Shown here one piece after another: positions 26,701-41,700 of a DNA stretch of 64,000 nt. Numbering within the stretch: position 1 is the stretch's first letter; each line of letters starts with the position of its first letter. The notes under the pieces were generated by a model. That model made no database searches. It saw only the letters and a program-made list of their open reading frames with translations, and was not told the DNA's origin. This DNA comes from Dasyornis broadbenti (lineage: Eukaryota; Chordata; Aves; Passeriformes; Dasyornithidae). Both the position numbers and the translations under genes were made by a program. The stretch covers positions 612,673 to 676,672 of the forward strand of contig VZRN01004248.1 in assembly GCA_013397935.1 (NCBI GenBank), read 5' to 3'.

Positions 26701-29700
26701 GTGGATGAATTGCACAGAGCAATGGGAGAGACACCAGAGCATGGCCTGAGCAGGGGCCTGGGCTGAGGGGACACCGCGGCGGTAAACCGTGTCACAAAGC
26801 ACCCTACGAAGCTGGGGTTTTGGGTTTTATTTTTTTTTTTTTTTAAATTTGCTTAGCCCCCCTAACTGGAACCAAGCCAGCTGATACAGATGGGGTGTTA
26901 CAAAACAGAGCCAAAAGGCAAGAGCACAAGGAACAGAGCTATCTATAACCCTGACAAAGTTAGATGGAGTGAAGGTGGGGAAGAGGGAAAGACAGAGCAT
27001 GGCAGGCGGCTGCCCCTGATGCTGAGAGCAAGGACGTGATCATTTGGCAACAGGATTTGGAGCTGATCGACTCGCACTATCCAGCAGGCAGATAAGGCTC
27101 TGTGGCTGTCAGCTTAACTCTGCCGTTTATTCCAGTGCTGTAGGGAGTTAAATAGAGCACACGGAAAGCCTGCTGCTGGGGAGTGAAAGTCAAGGAGGGA
27201 GAGGGAAGGAAGAGGCTGTAATTGGGCAGTGTCCGGGGAGTCGGGTGGAACTGGCTGCAGGTAGAACCCCTCCAGGTAAGTGCTGGCGGCTTTTCATCCT
27301 CCTTTTTGATATGGACAGGCGGGGACAGGAGACTGGAGGGGTGGCATTTAGGATGGAGATGTTTCTATGGGGGAGGCTGAGAGTCTCCTCAGTCAGGTCG
27401 AGTGCAAGCACCAAATGGGGACAGCTATTTGTTGCAGCTTCTCCTTGAGTGGGGACTGCAGGGAAAGGGCTCCAGCTCAGTTTGGGGAGTGGGGGGCTGT
27501 AGCGGATGAAGGTTCAATTGCTTTCAGTACCATGAGAGGTATTTGGTGCATTGGCATTTAGGTAAATGGTCTAAATAGCCTTGCAAATGTACTAGTCCAG
27601 GCACTGAACCTGCTCATAATTTTCATCAAGATGCTAATTTAAATATTTCCTGGTGGTTTACATATAAAATAAATCAGTCCTGGCAGCCTGGGGGAGGGTA
27701 GGCACCTGGCACGTGTGTGGGGAGAGTGTCCTGGTGGCAGTGCAGCACCCAGCTAAAATAGCCACTGTGGATATTGTGAGAGCCCCTCAGAGGGGATGGA
27801 GAATGGCTTATTTCTATCCTCTGCTTGAAATGTGTCCATCTAACTGCTGCTACGACTTTGGGTGGCACATCAGAGAGTACGCAGAGGGCAGAAAGGAGGC
27901 ATTTTTCCTGCCTCCTTGTATCCAAAAGGGAAGCAGGAGGGAAGTTGAAACCTGTTGTCAGTCACTTATTGTCAGGGGAGAGTTTATGGTCTTTGGGTTT
28001 CTAATTAGACTGAGGATTTTTCCTTCTACTAATTAAGATGCAATTCCTCTCTTTTCAACACTCCCACTCAGTCTCCCCTGCCTCAGGTCCTTCCTTCTCC
28101 TTCTCCTCAGAGGCTTACTCGGTCTTCAGCTCCTGCAGTTGCTGCAGTGGGAAATCCCCAAGCTGAAGCTGTGCTGCTCTAGCCACCACATCCATTTTAC
28201 CTTAAAACAGACAGGAAGTGCTGGTAGGGAATACAGCATGGGGGGGTGTGGTGGAGGGGAGGAGGAGGAGGGGGAGAGAAGCAGCTTGGCAGCCGCTGGT
28301 GCCCAGATCTCAGCGAGCCTGAGCCGTGCGTCAGGCAGAGGATGCACAGGTGGCACCAGCCTGCGTGGAGGCGACAGGAATGAGCCGGAGACTGCTGCCC
28401 TGCCAGGGTCACCTTAGCAATTCATCAGGTTAACCTTGAGCATGAGGCTAATGCAGCGACCATGGCAGGCTATTCAAGCACAAACTTCTTTCTGGCACTT
28501 AGGTGAATCAGGTTTTTTTCCTGCACTGTGAGGTTCAAAATGAATTAATGTTGTGCCTTCAACACGCTGCACCTCCTGAAATATCCTCCATTTCTCCTCC
28601 AAAACAGAACTGATGCCTCAAAGACAAAACACTAACTGGGGAGGGGAAAGGACAACACTGAGCTCAGCCCCGTGTGCTGCACCCAGGGAAGTGAATCTCA
28701 TCTTCTCTGCTCTGCTTTCCCACTCCAGGACCTGGCAGGCAGGCTACAAGGTCATTCCTTCTCCCTGCGGGGCCGTGTGCCAGGCTGGCTGTTGGATGTG
28801 AAGACACGCTGGAGAAGACAACGATGCTGCCTACAAGTGCTGGCCACCGGTGGAGGAGCAGGTTCCTCATGAGGTGGCAGGAGGCTTGTTGTAAGTAATG
28901 CCTACTCAGGGACCAAGTGCAGTATTCCTGTTTGTCAAGTGAGTGGGAAGAAAATAGGTCACATCAGGGTTAAGAACAGGGGAGAGGGACAGCTAAGAAT
29001 GGAGATGTTTGAACTAATTCCTGATTCCTTTAGAGGCCAAGCCTTTAGCTGGGAGGGAGAGTGATATTCTAAAGCTGAAGATGGGCTTAAAGTGGGACAG
29101 TGAGTGAAGATTGCTTCTGAATTCCAGTGGGCCTGGCAGGTGAGAAACAGCACAGCAGACACCAGCGCACAAAGATCCACCCCGAACACTTCCCAAACTG
29201 GTATCCTATAGGCTGCAGAGTCCTCTCTGTGGCTGGGGTTTATACACAGGCTTCTGAGCAAGGCTCCCAGCTCTTCGCAGTGAAAGTCGTAACAGATTTT
29301 GGAAGGAAATGCAAGATGTGAAGGCAGAATTCTCCTACTGGGCACTGCCACATGTAGTGAAAATCAAGGAGTAAATAAAGAAGCTCTCTTTCAAATTAAA
29401 TTGTAAACGTTCAGCCTGTGCATATTCCCAGTGGACTGGGGCAGCTGCTACAGCACCCCTGAGTGCAGAGCAGGCACTGCGAGGGTGATGTGGGGCTACT
29501 GGGAATGTATCCACATCCCAGGGAAGCATCTGGGGACCACGGCACAGTAAAGGGAACACTTGGAGAGTGTCCCTCACTGCTGTGTGTATGCCCAGGCACC
29601 AAGTAGGTCTGTGGTTTCCCTTGTTCCAGTCCTGCTGATCACATTTGGAGCTGCAGCTGTAGGAAGCTGGGAGAATTATTTCCTTCTCCAGAAAATAGGC

Positions 29701-32700
29701 ATCTTTGTAATCCATCCTCACAGACTAGACTGTATAAATTATTTATAATGAATGCTACTGAGTCTTGACTTAATCTGATATACCTGGATCAGCTTTCTGC
29801 CACCTACTAGAGTCACCAAACACCCCACAAAGTAACTTCATCTTCCCCACACACAAAACCGCTTATCACTCATCCTTCTGTAGCGCTGGAAGACAGCTTC
29901 AAGTTCTGTCTATTGCCTCCCTGTCTCTCTTTCCTGTAGAGCTGCATCCTAATCAATGCAATGAATTCCCTGGCCTCAGCTCGTATCCTCATGGATGCAC
30001 TTCTTGCAGGGAAATGAAAACGAAATCAGACTTTCTCTTCTCTGTATGATTTTAGTAAAATATTTCCAAAAGCATACAGCAATATATGGGTAACAACAAG
30101 ACATTTTTGGCATATCCTACATGGCTGCAGAAGCTTGGCATAAATCCATTTCCTCAACATAACCACAGCCAGCTGCCTGAGACTTTGTTCCCGCCAGCCA
30201 CTGCCAGCACACACACTGGTGGAACCCCACAGCCACCCAGTCGGCGCCGGAGGCAGGCAGGCATTCTGAGAGATAAGCCCTGAGCAGAATGCCACCTGTA
30301 TAGCATTACACACGGGCTGCTCTTGCCTTTCTTGGTGCACAAAGCAGCTAAGTGTTATCTCATCATCACAGCTGCCAATCTATTATTAATACTGGGCTTT
30401 TGCTAAGCATCCAGGAAAATTCAGGGTCACTTGAGTGACTCATGGCTCTTTCCCTTCCCCACTCCAGCTCTCACTCTTTTCATTCTCTCCCTACAACAAG
30501 AGTGTGACGTATTCTGAGCAGAATTAAGTTATCAGCCAGCCAGTCAGTACCTGTACTGCAGCAGTCCACAGGCCACCATCTGCTTTCATGGCACTTTCTG
30601 CCATGAACCCCGGCCTTTGCATGACAAGAAAGCACAGAGATGCTCAGGGCAAAGGTGTGTCTTGCATTTCCCCATAAGGATCCATAATTCTCCTTAAAAG
30701 AGCATGTTTATTGGCATGGCCTGGGCTGATGCACACCTGAGATCTCAACTGTAGGACAGTAAAAAAATTATTGAAGGTTTGTGAAAGAAGAATGAAATAA
30801 GATAGAACTGATGTATTATCTCTGAACACTTATCCCTTGGTCCTTAATAAAGTCATATAGCTTAGGAGTCAAACTGGATAGTTCTCCTCAGACTACCAGT
30901 CCACAAATCTGCCAGTTCAAGGGTTGCTGGGAACACAAAACTCGCCCTATGCAAGATGACAGGGTTTGAGTATGAAGGCACAATGCTGACAGAAGCAAAG
31001 TCGGTATCAAAAAATGTGCTGTGGGTCAGATTAAACTCTAGAGAGTGGCACAAGGGAAGAGAGGAAGAGCATGGCTGACTGCAAAATTGCTCCAGGTAGA
31101 GCTTCTCCAGAGCATGGGTCTCCTATGGCTCCCTCTCTTGTGGCAGTCCTTTCAAATTCCTTTAGGATTAAGACGCAAAACACTGGCTTGTTGGTTCTTT
31201 GAAAGAACCTAATTTCCAGTTGAGAAAGGAATGGACAACAAATGCGTTCACTTTAGCCACCATTCACCCCTGAGAAGACTCTACCAACCCAAATGACTGC
31301 CTTCTCTGAAGGAAAGTGAGAAAGGGAGAGGACAGGCTTGTACAGACAAACCTGCTTCAGTTTTAGTCAAATGCTCAAACTTGTCACCTTCAAAACTGTG
31401 AGGGAGCTGAATTTGCTTCCCACATTGAAGAACAGTGGAATTCATTGTGCGATCTCAATTCCACAAAAGGAATTAAGAAGAAGGATGCAAATGTTTTACA
31501 TAGTCTGCTTAAACAACTCCCACTCCTCTAATGACAGGAGGCACAAAGCTTGCTTTCTTGTTGATAATGCTTCTTTGTCACAGACATGAGAGTTTGAAAA
31601 GCCACTGGCTCCCACAGGAGGTTGGTGACTAGTGCCCTGGTGCCACTGGCAGGATCTGGACCCACGTCTGGAATCCAGGGCAGCTCTTAAAAAATGCTGA
31701 TTTGGGGATTGTCTGACCTTAACTTTGAGATACTGCAGGAGGAAGGGGGTGTGTGTTAACCTTTCTCCTGACACCCCTTTTTTCAAGTACGAATATGGTG
31801 AGGAAATGATACCCTGATTTAGAGTCTTAGACCTGAGTCTTATCTATCACAAATATTAAGATTCAAAGTGCAGGAGCACACCTGAAATGTAGGTTATTTT
31901 ATTTTGATTTTTCTTAAAAGCTTTTTAACAACTTATCTATTTCTGAAAAATTGGAACTTCCTAAATATACCTGGTCCCTCCTCTCTCTACCCTGACTGTT
32001 TAGAAAGAGTTGTCCTTTATCAGAGGTGACACCTCCCACCACTCTCTGCTCCGTTCTCCTCTGACAGGTACCATTGTTCCAATATCTGTTGGCAAAGTTC
32101 TCTGGGATGCATTGTTCTGACTTCGCTGTGAAACTGGAAGGGTATTTACTTGCTTGTCCACAAAAAAAAAGGCTAAGAGGAAAGCCATGCTGTCAGGATG
32201 TAGGCCAGCAGTAGAGGGATGTGGCTATGAGGGAACTCATTACTCTGCAGGGCATCGCAGTGAAGAGTCCTGCTGTGAGGGCTGTGTTGTAGTCAGTGAT
32301 GGGTGAGGATGGGAAAGCACCAATCTAATCCATGCCCTCTTCCTTCCCTGCTTTTCACCTACCAGTGCTTGGCTGCTGGCTGTCGCTATGTGCTGCTGAG
32401 TCCTTCTTTGCTTGCCCTTCTTCCTGCAAGTGTAACAGTGGCAACCTGGAAGTGGACTGTAGTGGCTTGGGCCTCTCTTCCATTCCCTCAGACATCCCCA
32501 CAAACACCAGGACCTTCCTCTTTCTCAACAATAAACTCAGCATCCTGCCAGGAGCAGTGTTTTCCAACCTCTCTGCTCTACAGAGGCTGGATCTATCCAA
32601 CAACTTCTTGGACCAGCTCCCTCAGAACATCTTCAGTGACCTGGGGAACCTCACAGAGCTCCAGCTGAGGAACAACAGCATCCGGGCCTTGGACAAGGAC

Positions 32701-35700
32701 CTGCTACAACACACGGCCCTGCTGCGCCAGCTGGACCTCTCCATCAATGGCCTAGCCCAGATTCCTTCGGGCATCTTTGACGACCTGCCTGCTCTCCGCT
32801 CCCTCTCTCTCAGGTCCAATCGCCTGCAGAGCCTGGACAGGGTGACCTTCGAGCCTCTAACCAGCCTGCAGCAACTCCAGGTTGGGGATAACCCCTGGGA
32901 ATGCGACTGCAACCTGCGAGACTTCAAGCACTGGATGGAGTGGTTCTCCTACCGAGGTAGGTGCTCGTGCTGTGGAAGGCAGGGGGAGGAGTGCTGGTGT
33001 TCCATGGAAAGTCAGGAAAAGGCAGGCAGGGAAGAAACAGGAGCAGGTACAACTGGCAGGACAGGCTGACCTGAATGACAGTCTCAGCCAAAGAGCATGG
33101 GCACCCTGCTACCGTTTAGTGCCTGCACCTTCATGTAGCAACACTGCCAGGCTATGAAGTCCTCTGCAGCCCTAGATCTCCTATTTCCTTGTTTTGTTTC
33201 TAATCTGAACTACTACCTGGTTGGGTTTTCTTTTAATCCTGAGAGAAGAAAGAATTTTCCTTAAGTAACTTAAAAATTTCAGGATTATGAATTCACCTCA
33301 TCCTTTCTGCCTAAAGAGAAGAAATGTTTTTCAAGCATGAAAAAACCATACCATTCTCTTTCTTAAGATGAGAGAATTAAAAGTCAGATTTGGCTGTAAA
33401 GCACCAGGTTTGCTGCCAACAAAAGAACCTTAGGAAACGGTGACACTTAGGAAAAACACTGCAACTAATATTGGAGAACCCAACCTACAGCTCAAATTAA
33501 CAAGCCAGGCTCCAAGTCAGACTGGCTATAAAATCATCTTTTCAAACCAAGCAGTTTTTGACAAGTTTGTATTTCCAGATTTTCCTGGAAACACAGAAGA
33601 CTAGAAAGGTACATGTCACTTATCAGGAATGCTGATGGGATGACACACTTTCAGGAGCTGCAACTCAAAGAAAGATGGCACATTTTACAGGAATGACGAT
33701 TGAAGGCCTGACCTTCTGTTTCTGGAACCAATGAGTAGGAAAGGGTCTCAAATCATGCAGATAGCAACAGTCAGCTGTCACATTCCTGCTGATCACAGCC
33801 ATGCTGCAAGGAGATTATCTCTGCCTATGGCTACGCTGCAGTCTGAAATATGCATTTGTGCGAGCAGAATCAAACAAGCATATGAATGCCACTTTCCACT
33901 TTTTAAAAAAAAAATTGGTTTTTTTCTTGACTTTTCATATCACAAATGAAAAGCACACAGACATAACTTTGCTTTTTTACCTCCCCTGCCAAAGAAATTG
34001 CCCAAACTGACTCAAGCATTTGTTTCAACATCTGTCATTATTTTCACAGAGATGGATTAGTTGTCAGAAGATGGGATGTGTATCTGTTGCTTTTTTGAGA
34101 AGATACAGCCTGGTCCTATCTTTCTGCTTTAATTTCTCCTTTTCTAAAGTGGTTCTACTGACACTAACATAACTCACTAAACAGTATGAGGCTGACTTAA
34201 ATGGTTTCAGAGGGCTTTCATGTCCTGGCCTGAAAGATGCCTATGCAGACATCATGCACCAGGAGCTCGAGTGTCAAACCCAGCCTAGACAGAGGCATAT
34301 TGGCCAGCTGAGGTGGTTGAAGCTTCTGCAGGGAAAATGCTTTAGCAGATGTGAGTGGAGGCCCATGAACTCACCCTGCCTGAGGATCTAACCCTGCTGT
34401 CTCTGTATGGGGATGAAGCTGTGATTCACCCATTATCTCTATTGAACAGGTGGGAAAATCGACCAGCTGGCCTGTACCTTGCCCAAGGAGCTGAAAGGGA
34501 AGGACATGCGAATGGTGCCCATGGAGATGTTTAACTACTGCTCCCAGCTGGACGACGAGAACAGCTCTACAGTGCTGGACAATACTGGCCCACCTTGCAC
34601 TAAAGGAAGCCCAGCTCCTTCCAAATCTAAATCAGGCTCAGAAACAGAAGTGGAACCCAGTGTGGGATGCCCTCAGAAACAGCGGTACCGGCCTGTGAGC
34701 GTGCGCCGGGCTATTGGCACTGTGATCATTGCAGGGGTGGTTTGTGGCATCGTGTGCATCATGATGGTGGTGGCAGCTGCCTATGGTTGCATCTATGCCT
34801 CGCTCATGGCCAAGTACCACCGGGAGCTGAAGAAGAGGCAGCCACTCATGGGTGACACAGAAGGTGAACATGAAGAACAAAAACAAATCTCTTCTGTGGC
34901 ATGAAATTATTCTAGGAAGGAAGGGACAGCGATGAAAAAAGGTATCTGAGAGCAGTCAAGCATGGGGTCCTCCCAAAATACATCTTCCCAGACAGACTGT
35001 GCTATTGCTCCACTCACCCAAGTAGTACAACATGCTTCTGGGGGGTCAGGGCACCTGGCTCAATTTCTTTTCCTCTGCCCCAGGCCCATTTTGTGCCCTT
35101 TCACCCTTGGGCCCTCCTACACAAATAAAGTAGAGTCAGACCTCGAGTGCTTGCTGTGCCTCATGCCCTTGCACAGAGCTTCCGTCACATGCCTGCTGCA
35201 AAGGCAGCTGGCACCTTCTGGGAACCTGTGTCATCCTCTCAGCTTCGGTCCTGAGTCGTCCTGTATCCTGTCAAAGAGTTCTCTGCAAACAGAGAGCAGC
35301 TCTGTGAAACCTTCTGTGGGGAACAGGACACCAGAAGTGTCCATGCCTCACTGTTAGGTCACCACTGTTGTGTGACAGTAAGTTGTTGTCTACCCTACAA
35401 GTCAGTGCTGCCAAGATTACATCAGAAGGGAGGCAAAGTCCCTAGGGTAGGGCAGCAGTCAGTGGGAGATTTCCCTTCTCCCTTTTTGAGGCGGAAAGAT
35501 ACCTTTATCACTCTAACACACTGCCAGGGAGCACAGTGTCCCTCTTTTTGCTCCGGGCCAAGTCCAAATCTTTGAGCTGACACACACATCATCTGCTGTA
35601 GGTGCACATGCACAGAGTCATCCTCCTGTACACACACACACACATGGACTCATTCTGATCCCAACACACGCACACAGAGCCAGTCCCAGTTCCGGGCATC

Positions 35701-38700
35701 CAGGCACCCCACCTGCACACGCAGAGCTATCACACACACCTGTGCTGAGCTGCCCTCCGCGTGCAGCCATGGATACATTCAGCTGCTTCACCTTACCCCC
35801 ATCACAGTAGTGCGTATCACCTTCTGCTTCAGACAAAACACATGCACACGCCACTGAGGAGTAACAAAAGCATCTCAGCCATAGTGCAGAGCTAGTGGGA
35901 ACTGGCGGGAGAGGACGGAGAGAGGCAAAGTTATTGAGATTACAGCACCAGTCTGTGGAAATAAGTACACAGCATGAAAAAAAAAAAAAGTGTGTTCTTA
36001 TCTATATTATGTCTTCTCTGATAAATGAAGAGGGTAAGGATACGAAGCCTCCATTTAGAAATGTTTGATTGGCAGAGCAGAAGTGGGTCATCAGGCAAGA
36101 CTAGAGGAGGAGGTGGCTTACCAGTAGTGTAAGCCGTGCTGAGTAGTGTGAGCCGAGGGGAAGGTGTCAGGGGAGGAAGTCACACAACCCAGGAGCTGGC
36201 ATGGCTGGCACAGGAACCAGCACGGTGCATGGAGCAGGGTGATGCAGCCGGGGTGATGCAAAAGAGTGGGCACAACTCTGGAGGGTCTTGAGGTGAAGGC
36301 TGAAACCTGGAGCACAGTGTGGCACCATGTGGAAGAGCCCAGGAAGGGTCTGGCACGGAAGGCAGCAGAACCCACATGCACTCCCTTCACCATCACTGGG
36401 GTGTTCAGTGCCACCCACAGCTGCACACAAGTGTGCCCACACACACAGCTGTGCACACTGCCACTGTCATGCAGGGTGACTTCCCCCAACCAGATTTTAA
36501 AACCCTCAGACTGCAGTGCCTCCTATTAGTCTTAGCTCATTCTGACCTGACAGGGGGAAAAAAAAAGTAAGAGGGGAAAAAAAAAATGAAAGGAACTCAA
36601 CATAAGGACTCATTTTGTATCACTGGAAGTGGGATAAAATGCTGTCTCCAGGGGAGAGCGCACATTGCCATGGTAACCTGCTCTAACCCGTCACAGTGGG
36701 TATTCCTGGGCGAGGAAGATGACAACGGAGGTCGTGCATCCACACTGCCTGTGGATGGTGTGATCCCTGCCATCAGGAAACAAGCTGGCAGCCAGCCCAG
36801 CTTTGCAGGCTGTTTCACTAGCAACCTGTGCTCAGAGCCCTGCACGCTCTGCAGGTGGACCCCACCAGGGCACATCTCCTCTTCCACCTGCTCCATCTGA
36901 ATCCCAGTGCCGTCGGACATCTCACAGCCCTCCTGCTTGCTGTGGCTGGATCCCTGTGGAAGCAGTGCACGCTGGCTCCTCACTCCTTCTGGTCCCAGAC
37001 ACATGGTTGTACTGACCCACAGGCACACAACATGTTTAATCAAAGCCTGGAGTGGCAAAATCCCTCCTGGTCTACCCAGGGTCACCAGACTCAAGGAGAC
37101 GGGATGCTCTAGACTGTTTCAGCACGACTCCCCTTCAACACAGGGATGCACGGGAGAGGGGAGGATGCTCTTCAGGAAGCAGAAGACCAGGCTGCCATGG
37201 AGGAAGAACTGGGAGAAGCAGACAATCCACCCACCAGTGTCCACACATGTTCCCTCCACTTCCAGCACACTGTGGGGAAGAGGAGGGGGCTGGTGAGGTG
37301 TGAGGAGGAAGGACTCTTCCTCCATGCACTGTACAGCCACTCCAACCATCCCATCTGCTCCAACTGTGGCCCGCTCTGAAGGGCAGAACGGGTGCACTGC
37401 AGACTCAGTATGCGTGTTACTGCTGCTCCACATTCCCAGCAAGCCAGGACCAGACTCTGCCTGCTGGATCCGAACCTCTCCCCAACCTCCCTCTCAGGGG
37501 AACTTCTCCCTTTACCATACTGGACTCAGCAATCATACTTGAAATGGGACTTGAGTCAGAGCGGTATATTTATAGATCTATATTTTACTTGCATCAAATA
37601 ATGGTGACATATTGCACAAAACAAACGGGATCTATATATGTGTGTGCGTGTGTGTGTGTGTGTGTGGTAAGAGAGAGACTGTTTTTAAGGGAATAGACTA
37701 GAGGTAAAATGAATGGGAAGAAGGTAGGGGACAATGCAGGGGCTGAGGGTGTGAAATCCTCCTTTCCCTGCACCTTCCCTGTGACTTCCTCCTGCCCTGA
37801 CCAATTTTTTTTGTTGCTAATAATATTTTCTATATCCTGTGTTGTGGGGCTGGTGATGACCTTGCCCATCTTTTCCTTTTTTTGTTTTAATTTATACAGC
37901 AGAAAGTCTGGATTTATCTCAACCCTAGACAAGGGACTGCTATGTTTAGAAACCTACCCAGGAAAGGAGAAGACAGGAAAGGGGAGTACTGAGTGTTGCT
38001 GGGAAACATGAAGAGGCTGGCTGCTCTGAGGAGTTCCACTGGAAAGCAAATATTCTGTTTGGCAGGACGAGGACCTGTCCTCTCACATGCAGAGCAGAGG
38101 AACAGGGTTCATGGAGAAGGGCCCTCTTCCTGCCACTGTTTGCAAACAGGCTCCTCTTCTGTTCCCCAGCACATCCGCAAATCAGGCTGCCCTGGCGTGA
38201 CTGAGCTGCTGCACTGCCCACGGCACTGCAGGGAACACGGCACCCAGAGGGGGCACAAACGAGGCTCTGCTATGGGATGCTGTGCCAGCATGCCCATGGG
38301 TTCCTCTGGTGTGTGGGGTCAGCGGCTCCTGCTGCTCCTGCAGGCGTGGCTGGACATGGGGGAAGTCCCCCTGGATGCACCCTTTGCTGCAGGCAGGTGC
38401 ACCAATGCCACACGCAGGTGCCTGCCCTCAGGAAAGGGTCTTCTGGCAAGTCCAACCCATGCCAGGGTGATGTAGGGCTGGCAGGGCCACCAAAACCACC
38501 TCTTCTGCTCCCCACTCCCCTTCCCCACACACCCACCTGTGGTACAGGCAGGCACACTCCTTGCAGGAAACAGATGGCACTTGTAATTCCTTTTTCTTTT
38601 TTGTTACCATTTGAGGGAGAGCGACAAGATTTTCTAAAATGATTGAATGGAGGTTTCTTTGGCATGAGACAGAAAATTTTTAAAGGTATATTATATTTCT

Positions 38701-41700
38701 GGCTTGTTGTTACAGAATAATAATAAAGAATGTATTTTCCTATGCTCCTTCTTGTTTACATGAGATCTCTGATAGCGACATTCACAGTTTCCCTATCCCC
38801 TGCAAAAGCAAACATCACAGGGGTACAGCCAGTGAAAGGAGGAAGCCCCTCAATTCCCACAGACGTGTCCTCATCTGTACACAGTGTTTGAAGCTGGAGT
38901 GAACGTGTGCACACACCCCCCGTATCCATGTACATCAGGGTGAGACTGCAGCACTAAACACAGTCAGTCAAGGTGAGACCCTAGATCCCGAAACACACAC
39001 ACACACACAGTGCTCCAGGGACACAGCCAGACAAGGGTGATTGTGTAACAAGGATAAGATACTGTGGCAATCAGCTCATTACATAAAAGTAGAAAGGGCC
39101 AAATTAATCCCTAGTGTAAGAACGCAGGAGCCAATGGAGCTATATTCAGGTCAAATTTGCTTCCAAAAGCTTTTTTTAATTAGAACATAATGTAACAAAT
39201 AGGGAGCTATGGGTTCCACATCTCCAGATTCCTGACCCTCTTGAGCAAGGTTATTTTGAAATGGATGGAAATTGCTATCTAATCCTATTGCACCCCAAGT
39301 ACACAAGCTGTCACCCCTAGAGCTAAAAGAGTCTCTCCACCAGCTGTTCCCTGCCTAGGTCTATCACACGCAGCTAAGAAGTTTAAATTCCCCACTTTGC
39401 CACTTCCAGTGCTAAGCATACACAGTTCATCACATTCCCTTGCTGTAAGAATAAGCTCATCCTGACGCAAGCGGAACCGCAAAAGATGTTAAACCCCACC
39501 GCAAGCAAGCACTTGTGCCACCCTACTCACACGGTTCTGCTCAGTCACCCTGTCACACCCAGTCTGATCTTCAGAGAGAAGCTGGGAGCAGAACCCAGCT
39601 ACTCTTCATCTGCTCACGGCTGAGGCATCTGCTCTGCTAAAAAGGTATGTGCTGCAGGAGAATCACCATTATTGTTTAATAGCATGGTGTCTATGACACG
39701 TAGTTTAATCTCATTTTGCCAGGTAGGTAGAGGAGTGCACACAGATACTACTCAGCAGTTCATATAATACCAGAAACACAGAGCAGAAAAAAAGCAAAGC
39801 CAGCACGCTCATCTGATTACTCTGGGCTTTTTCAGTTCATGAACTATTTGCGAGCAGGCTGTGATTTTCTGCAATTTGATTTATTATCATTTGATTACTA
39901 TTTGATATTGACAAATACACTTGTCCTGCTTACATACCTACTCAGGCACACATAGAACACCCTAAACAACCATGTAATTCTGTGTATATAACATGTAAAA
40001 TATATTAAATAGAATTCCTCCTCACTATGTCATCCATCAGCAGCCCACTGTGCTGCTGAACAAACCTTTTGAAGAGCGTTTGTTAGCGCGGACTGGAAGT
40101 ACAGGTCAGAGGGTCAGCTTCTATCCTCGGACCAGATAAATTCAAGTCCTAGCATGGGATTTCTGAGGGCCAAAAAGTCTTCCCTCCCAGAATACTGGGC
40201 AATATAACAATCACTCCCCAATGAATACAGTTACAGAATGAAATGTGAGTAAATAAAGATTTTCTGTGTCATTCTGGGCTGCTCTCCATGTCTGTTGCAG
40301 CCCTGGAAACTTGGGGACAAAGCAGCACCATCACAGCTTTTCTTCCTCTAGAGAATGGGCGAAAAGCAACCAAGGGCCACATGTGTCCTTCCCACAGTTA
40401 TGCTGTGCTGCAGCCAGGCAGAGGCCATGTGCAGGGCACCTGGAGCCAAGGAGAAAGCAAAGCACGATGCTAATAATAACCCTGCCTTGTGTGGAGCTTC
40501 TGGGCCAGGACAACAACGTGCCACGCTTTGCTTGAGGCTCCAAGCAGAGATCTGCCCCTTCACACTTGCTTTTTTTGAGTCCTGACTTGGGAATAAACTT
40601 GTTTGTTAGCACAGCTGCAGAAAATCAACTCAGAAAAGGCATCGCAGGAGCGAGGAATGCAGGTATTTCATCTGAGGGAACACGCACAGACGATACCCTG
40701 AGATATTCAACCAGCTCCGTGTAAAGCTCAAGGGAAATACGCAGAGTAACAATGCTTTGCATTTCTATAGTGCTTGCCTTTGGCAGTTCTCTGGGAGCTT
40801 GCAAACGTTAATGAATTCACAAAGGCAGAGATTCAGAGAATATAAAGGCCAGAAGGGACTTTAGATCATCCAGTCTGACCTTCTGCGTATGGCACGCTAC
40901 TTGGAAATTGTGTGGAAAAGAACCACAAACATTATTTGAAGGTGGCAGAAAATGCCTTCCTGTGAATGGCTTAAAGAGCTCAATCTGTTTAGTTGTATGA
41001 AACAGAAATTAGAGCAATTATCCTGCAGAAAGACCAACACTGAGCATTTACATGCAGCTAAATCGAATCTTCCAGAAAGGCATCTACCTTTGATTTGAAA
41101 ATCAAGAAAGGGAAAATGATCGTTTCCCTTGGTATTTTATGACAATAACTATTCATACTCATTGTTAGCATTCATTCTTACTAACTCATTTGAATCTGTT
41201 TGGTTTTTCTGTCACAGTGTTTGTTATTCTCTCCCCTACATTAAAAAAATAAACCTTCAGTAACCAGCATCTCTCTCTGTGAAGGCACTTCATACTCTAA
41301 ATCAAATCATCTCTCAGTCTTCTTTTAGGTACAATAAGCAGACATGAAGTTTTTCACTGAAAGCATTTCCTCACCTCTGGAACAACACTTGATAGCATTG
41401 TTAGTAGCCTATTGTCGCCCTGTTTCCAGTTTCTTCTCCTCCTTTTAGAAGTATTCTCTTCACCCATCACTATCTGGGCTCTACATTCCAGACACTGCAT
41501 GGCTTTTCCCATGCAATAGTAAACACCACTTTTCCCTACTCTTACCACCAGAGAGTGTCTCACAGCACACTCACTGGGCTGTGTGAATATTGTTCCTACT
41601 TTAAAGATGGAGGCATATGGAAATGCTAGGACAAAATCCTAATAAGTGATTTTGAGGGAGGCAGATTATGGGTAACTGGTTCTGATCCTGCTCATAACCA

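Larger units (their letters stand above)
16606..28728 (+). other. Intergenic/intronic stretch upstream of LRTM2 coding exons
   Basis: It holds a candidate 5' exon at 27136-27275, simple repeats (17490-17530, 19235-19248, 26830-26844) and old SINE-like pieces (19440, 23095, 24530). The 274-codon open frame at 22476-23300 shows no domain or splice support. No further gene was recognised. Confidence 0.6.
34905..38745 (+). other. LRTM2: Probable LRTM2 3' UTR
   Basis: No other gene is seen here and two canonical AATAAA signals follow the stop, at 35124 and 38722. The first is followed by a GT-rich stretch, so a short form of about 240 bases is possible. Use of the distal signal would give a UTR of about 3.8 kb. 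The region holds CA-rich tracts and a GT repeat. The extent is inferred from the signals only. Confidence 0.4.

Noticed and set aside
32332..33069. Single open frame of 245 codons over the LRR exon
   Set aside because: It mixes intron and exon: true LRTM2 coding starts at 28824, enters at 32366 and leaves at 32956 by GT-AG splicing.
35976..35989. Poly(A) run as evidence of a processed retrogene
   Set aside because: No coding remnant or target-site duplication was seen next to it.
36597..37094. 165-codon minus-strand frame
   Set aside because: Antisense within the putative LRTM2 3' UTR, no family match.
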